Position numbers and translations under genes: made by a program. Of a stretch of DNA of 64,000 nt, positions 61,054-64,000 are shown in pieces. The notes under the pieces were generated by a model, which was given only the letters and a program-made list of their open reading frames with translations, did no database searches and was not told the DNA's origin. How positions within the stretch are numbered: position 1 is the stretch's first letter; each line of letters starts with the position of its first letter. This stretch comes from DASRDU01 sp035560235 (GTDB lineage Bacteria > Acidobacteriota > Blastocatellia > RBC074), in NCBI GenBank assembly GCA_035560235.1, contig DATMAG010000009.1, positions 1 through 64,000 of the forward strand, read 5' to 3'.

Positions 61054-63684
61054 TTACCTGAACTCAAACCCGACCGTCTTTGTCTGCCACGTTCCGGCTT
61101 CGCCTGAAAAGGCAATCTCGATCATTTGCCAGCCGCCGCTTTCACCTTTCAGCGTCGCACCGGAAATATTTGCCAGCTTCAGCCCGCCGCGCAGGCGAAC
61201 GATGCAGCTGCGGCCCGCCAGTCCTTCGACACGCAATGATAGCCTTTTGTCAGCGGGCGAGGAAAGTTCGAGAACTTTGAGTGAGCTCGTGCGGTCGCCG
61301 GGTTGCGCCGCAGTAACGGGAACATCAATTTCAGCGCCTCCTTCAAGCGTGATTTCGATGACGTTCTGTTTCTGCAGCGTCAGACTGAAGGTGTATGGCG
61401 CATCGAAGAAATCACTTTCCCGGCGTTGTGGAACCGGCACAGGCTTTCCATCAATCAGAACCTGTCGAATCCTTGCCAGCGGCGGCAGCGCGGGTCTGAA
61501 GACGAAGCCCAGTGGCTGAGCGCTCTCACGGTGAATCTCATATTTCAGCGTGGCGTAATCGGGCCGGCGCATTTCAATCCGCAGCTTCTCCTTACCGAGG
61601 CGAAAGTTGCGCACCGTCACTCTGTCCCACGAGGCCGGAATCTGAGGCTCGAAACGCAGCAGCCGCAGCAATGTGGCGTCCGCGCTGAGTCCGAGCAGCC
61701 CGCGCACAAACGGCGTGATCACCATTCCAGACGAAAAGAGCTGATGCGGGACTGATTCATCGAGCGGGCGATAGTAATCGCCCGACAAAATCTCAGGGTG
61801 CGCGCCGAGCGCAAAATCAAAGGTCAGATTAGCGGTCTGTCTGAGATGAGCGAAGGCCGAATGCCGGTGATGATAAGCGTATTCGCCAGTCGCCACGAAC
61901 CCGGTCAGAAACGGCCACACGCCGCCGTTATTGTAGGCAATCGGATCATAAGCCGGGCTGTTGTTGCCGATCATGCGCGTGCCCCAGTCCGTACTCAGAT
62001 GGCCTGACGCCAGCCACGGCAGCGTCGCGTCCGCTTTCTGCGGATCGAGCAGACCGAACATCATCGGCACGGCAGTCCAGGCCGTGACCTCCATATTCTG
62101 CTTTCCGCTTTTCGTCAGCGCGTAGGCATAGCGGTTCTCCTGCTGATTCCAGTAACGTTCATTGAGCGCCTTCTTTCCCTTGCTGTAACGATCAGCCGCT
62201 GTCTTTTCGGTCTGTTCATCGTGCAGCATCTTCGCCATCCACTCCATCGCCAGCGAAGCCTGCACATTGACTGCGGCCAGGTAAATGTCCTGATGCAGGT
62301 CTTCGAGCAGCGAGCCGAGTTCTGATGCGCCGAGTCCGGCCTTCGAGTTTTCGAGAATGCCGTCGCCGTCGCTGTCGTTATCAAGACAGAACTGATAAGC
62401 CTTTTTGAGCGCGGGCCATAACTCTTCGATGAACTTCCGGTCGCCGCTCTGCAGGTACAGGTTATAAACCGCCGCGATGAAAAACGGTGTCGTGTCGGCG
62501 TGAATGAAGGCATACGGGTATTCATCGAACCAGCGGATCATCCCGGCTGACTGCGAAATCTCGTGTGTGATCCTGCCGTCGGCGCGCTGAAACTTTGCCA
62601 GAAACCTGAACGCGGCTTTGACCGATTCAAAGTCGCCATAGCCTGTCATTGCATACGAATTGATTGCCGCATCGCCGCCAAAGAACCAGCCGAAACCGGG
62701 CCGCGCGCCTTCGCCCGTTGCACCCCATCCGGCGACGAGTCCCAGGCCGAGGTCGGGGTTTTCGACCATTCCTTTGTCGAGCGCGACCTTTGCCCATTCA
62801 AAGGCCAGATCGAGCTGCCGGTCGGGCGTTTCAATGCTCATCATCTCTTCGCGCAGACGACGATAGTGGGCGAATGTCTTCTGATACTGCTCAGGAATTG
62901 ACGCCGCGAGCCTGTTGTAAAGATCAATCACTGCCTGACGGCCTTTGTTGTCGCTGGTCGCAACTCCGGCGGCGATGATGAGCGGATAGAAACTCCTGCG
63001 TGCCTGCTGCGGATCAACTCTGATGTCGAAGCGCAACGCGCCTGCGCCAAGCTGATGCGCGGGCGTGGCGATGCCTCTGGTGGCTGCCGGGCAACCGAAA
63101 AAGGCGTTGTACATGCGGCGGCTCTCGGTGATGACGAATGCTTTCAGGTCATCGCGCCATCCGGCAGCCTGTCCTCCCATTCCGCCGGGCCACATCGGTT
63201 TCAGGTCAGGCACAAAGCTCACGGTCAGCGTGAGCGGACGCGCCGCGTCAACATCGAGCAGGATAAGCGAACCGGCTTCATCAATCGGTGAAAGAAAATG
63301 GGCGCGAATGGTGAAGAGCTGATTCGTGGCGACGAGCGTGGTCGCTTCGGGACGGGCAATGATGCGCTCGACGCACGCAGCAAAATCAACGGGGTTATCC
63401 TGACCTTCAACAGTGATGCTGATTCGCGCATCGTGAAAGAGCTTGAACGGAAAGACCCACGATTCAAAGACGCCCGATTCATAACCGAAGAGCGCGGCTT
63501 TGCGTCCGACGGCGTCGAAGTAAACGTCCGGTCGCACCGTGCGGGTGAGTTCAATCGGATTTGCATTGAGCGCGAATTTATCCGGCAGTCTGACCGGAGG
63601 CGCTGACGCAGCAGACTGCGCCGCTGCGGTGAACCGGCAGAGCAGAAGCAGAGAGAGGCCGAGCAGAAGGATGCGATGATTCAT
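61054..63684 (-). CDS. Secreted six-hairpin glycosidase (amylo-alpha-1,6-glucosidase-like)
   Basis: 876 residues with a signal peptide (ILLLGLSLLLLCRFTAAA). An N-terminal beta domain leads to an (alpha/alpha)6-barrel (about 275-680) with PGFGWFFGGDAAINSYAMTG, DSDGDGILENSKAGLGASEL and YNNGGVWPFLTGFVATGEY. This is the core of debranching-enzyme and GH63/GH15-like glycosidases, where the aspartate and glutamates of these motifs act as catalytic acids or bases. A C-terminal beta region ends the protein. The precise substrate is not deducible. It heads a minus-strand pair with DUF1992. Confidence 0.75.
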   Translation of the reverse strand: MNHRILLLGLSLLLLCRFTAAAQSAASAPPVRLPDKFALNANPIELTRTVRPDVYFDAVGRKAALFGYESGVFESWVFPFKLFHDARISITVEGQDNPVDFAACVERIIARPEATTLVATNQLFTIRAHFLSPIDEAGSLILLDVDAARPLTLTVSFVPDLKPMWPGGMGGQAAGWRDDLKAFVITESRRMYNAFFGCPAATRGIATPAHQLGAGALRFDIRVDPQQARRSFYPLIIAAGVATSDNKGRQAVIDLYNRLAASIPEQYQKTFAHYRRLREEMMSIETPDRQLDLAFEWAKVALDKGMVENPDLGLGLVAGWGATGEGARPGFGWFFGGDAAINSYAMTGYGDFESVKAAFRFLAKFQRADGRITHEISQSAGMIRWFDEYPYAFIHADTTPFFIAAVYNLYLQSGDRKFIEELWPALKKAYQFCLDNDSDGDGILENSKAGLGASELGSLLEDLHQDIYLAAVNVQASLAMEWMAKMLHDEQTEKTAADRYSKGKKALNERYWNQQENRYAYALTKSGKQNMEVTAWTAVPMMFGLLDPQKADATLPWLASGHLSTDWGTRMIGNNSPAYDPIAYNNGGVWPFLTGFVATGEYAYHHRHSAFAHLRQTANLTFDFALGAHPEILSGDYYRPLDESVPHQLFSSGMVITPFVRGLLGLSADATLLRLLRFEPQIPASWDRVTVRNFRLGKEKLRIEMRRPDYATLKYEIHRESAQPLGFVFRPALPPLARIRQVLIDGKPVPVPQRRESDFFDAPYTFSLTLQKQNVIEITLEGGAEIDVPVTAAQPGDRTSSLKVLELSSPADKRLSLRVEGLAGRSCIVRLRGGLKLANISGATLKGESGGWQMIEIAFSGEAGTWQTKTVGFEFR

Positions 63685-63757
63685 GATCCGGCAAAGCCCC
63701 GGCAGAGCGGGGCGTAAGTGATCAGGAGGTGATGACTGATCAGTGCTGACAATGGTT

Positions 63758-64000
63758 TCAGTCTGCTTGTGAAATCTCAGGCTGCGGCGCCGCCTTTCGC
63801 TGCAGGTGCAGATGTCCGTAAGCGGCGATGATGACCAGCAGGGCTGCGCTCAGATAGAAGAGCCTTGTGATGCCCAGCACTTCGGCGAGCGATCCTGACA
63901 GCACCAGCCCGATCAGTTGTGCGACCGAGATCAGCGACCAGACGCTGCTGCTGACTCGCCCGACCAGTTCCATCGGCGTTTCCTGCTGAATCAGCGTCTG
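63758..64000 (-). CDS. MFS transporter, C-terminal part (continues past the window)
   Basis: 80 codons from the window edge, starting QTLIQQETPMELVGRVSSSV, the family motif between helices 10 and 11 of drug or metabolite exporters. Two membrane segments (VAQLIGLVLSGSLAEVLG and LFYLSAALLVIIAAYG) follow. The start lies beyond 64000. The substrate is unknown. Confidence 0.8.
   Translation of the reverse strand, partial: QTLIQQETPMELVGRVSSSVWSLISVAQLIGLVLSGSLAEVLGITRLFYLSAALLVIIAAYGHLHLQRKAAPQPEISQAD

Overview
The window looks like chromosomal DNA of an Acidobacteriota bacterium, most likely class Blastocatellia. The evidence is a set of lineage-typical families: three ~800-residue MacB/FtsX-type permeases of the acidobacterial duplicated (ADOP) kind, a VWFA-related acidobacterial protein (TIGR03436-like), a subtilase ending in the Solibacter-type TIGR03437 domain, Ser/Thr kinases fused to WD40 or formylglycine-generating-enzyme-like domains, and a TIGR02999-type ECF sigma factor beside a kinase. 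Assignments rest on recognising motifs and family architecture by eye; no database search was run.

Layout. 1-1200: a truncated IS5-type transposase at the left edge, strong hairpins and a decayed small gene. 1.2-9.7 kb: an ADOP permease, a secreted clan-D-like glycosidase, a small exported protein, an orphan ParM-like actin ATPase and a TAT-exported Gfo/Idh/MocA oxidoreductase. 9.8-21.9 kb, mostly minus strand: tRNA-Leu(CAA), an SDR, tyrS, a TPR lipoprotein, a kinase-FGE fusion, mutS, a decayed hydrolase/TPR gene and pfkA. 22.0-29.9 kb, plus strand: tsaB-rimI, then the fatty-acid block DUF177-rpmF-plsX-fabH-fabD-fabG-acpP-fabF behind a near-consensus sigma70 promoter. 30.0-35.2 kb: etfB, a small gene, etfA, an Rpn-type nuclease gene and ETF:quinone oxidoreductase; the promoter overlaps a palindrome matching the Bacillus FadR box as I recall it. 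35.2-44.2 kb: a damaged Ig-like module, a giant FG-GAP surface protein, a 14-blade WD40 Ser/Thr kinase and a divergent frameshifted ECF sigma gene. 44.3-50.6 kb: dsbD, a Uma2-family protein, a diguanylate cyclase and a subtilase. 50.6-58 kb: two divergent ADOP permeases and a TPR/WD40 protein. 58-64 kb: membrane proteins, the VWA protein, a DUF1992 protein, a six-hairpin glycosidase and the end of an MFS transporter.

How the genes work together. The fab block initiates and elongates acyl chains on AcpP, and PlsX links it to phospholipid synthesis. The etf block takes electrons from acyl-CoA dehydrogenases to quinone, so synthesis and degradation of fatty acids sit side by side. Four genes (593-873, 20324-20849, 35584-36090, 43597-44167) appear broken; two of the breaks fit small deletions within short tandem repeats. 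Many spacers, including several inside the fab operon, hold inverted repeats, among them a recurrent TCAGTGGTTAGTGG-type sequence. I found no CRISPR array, rRNA operon, prophage or recognisable defence island. The most interesting items are the FadR-like operator, the repeats in operon spacers, the broken sigma gene beside the WD40 kinase, and the orphan actin-like ATPase.
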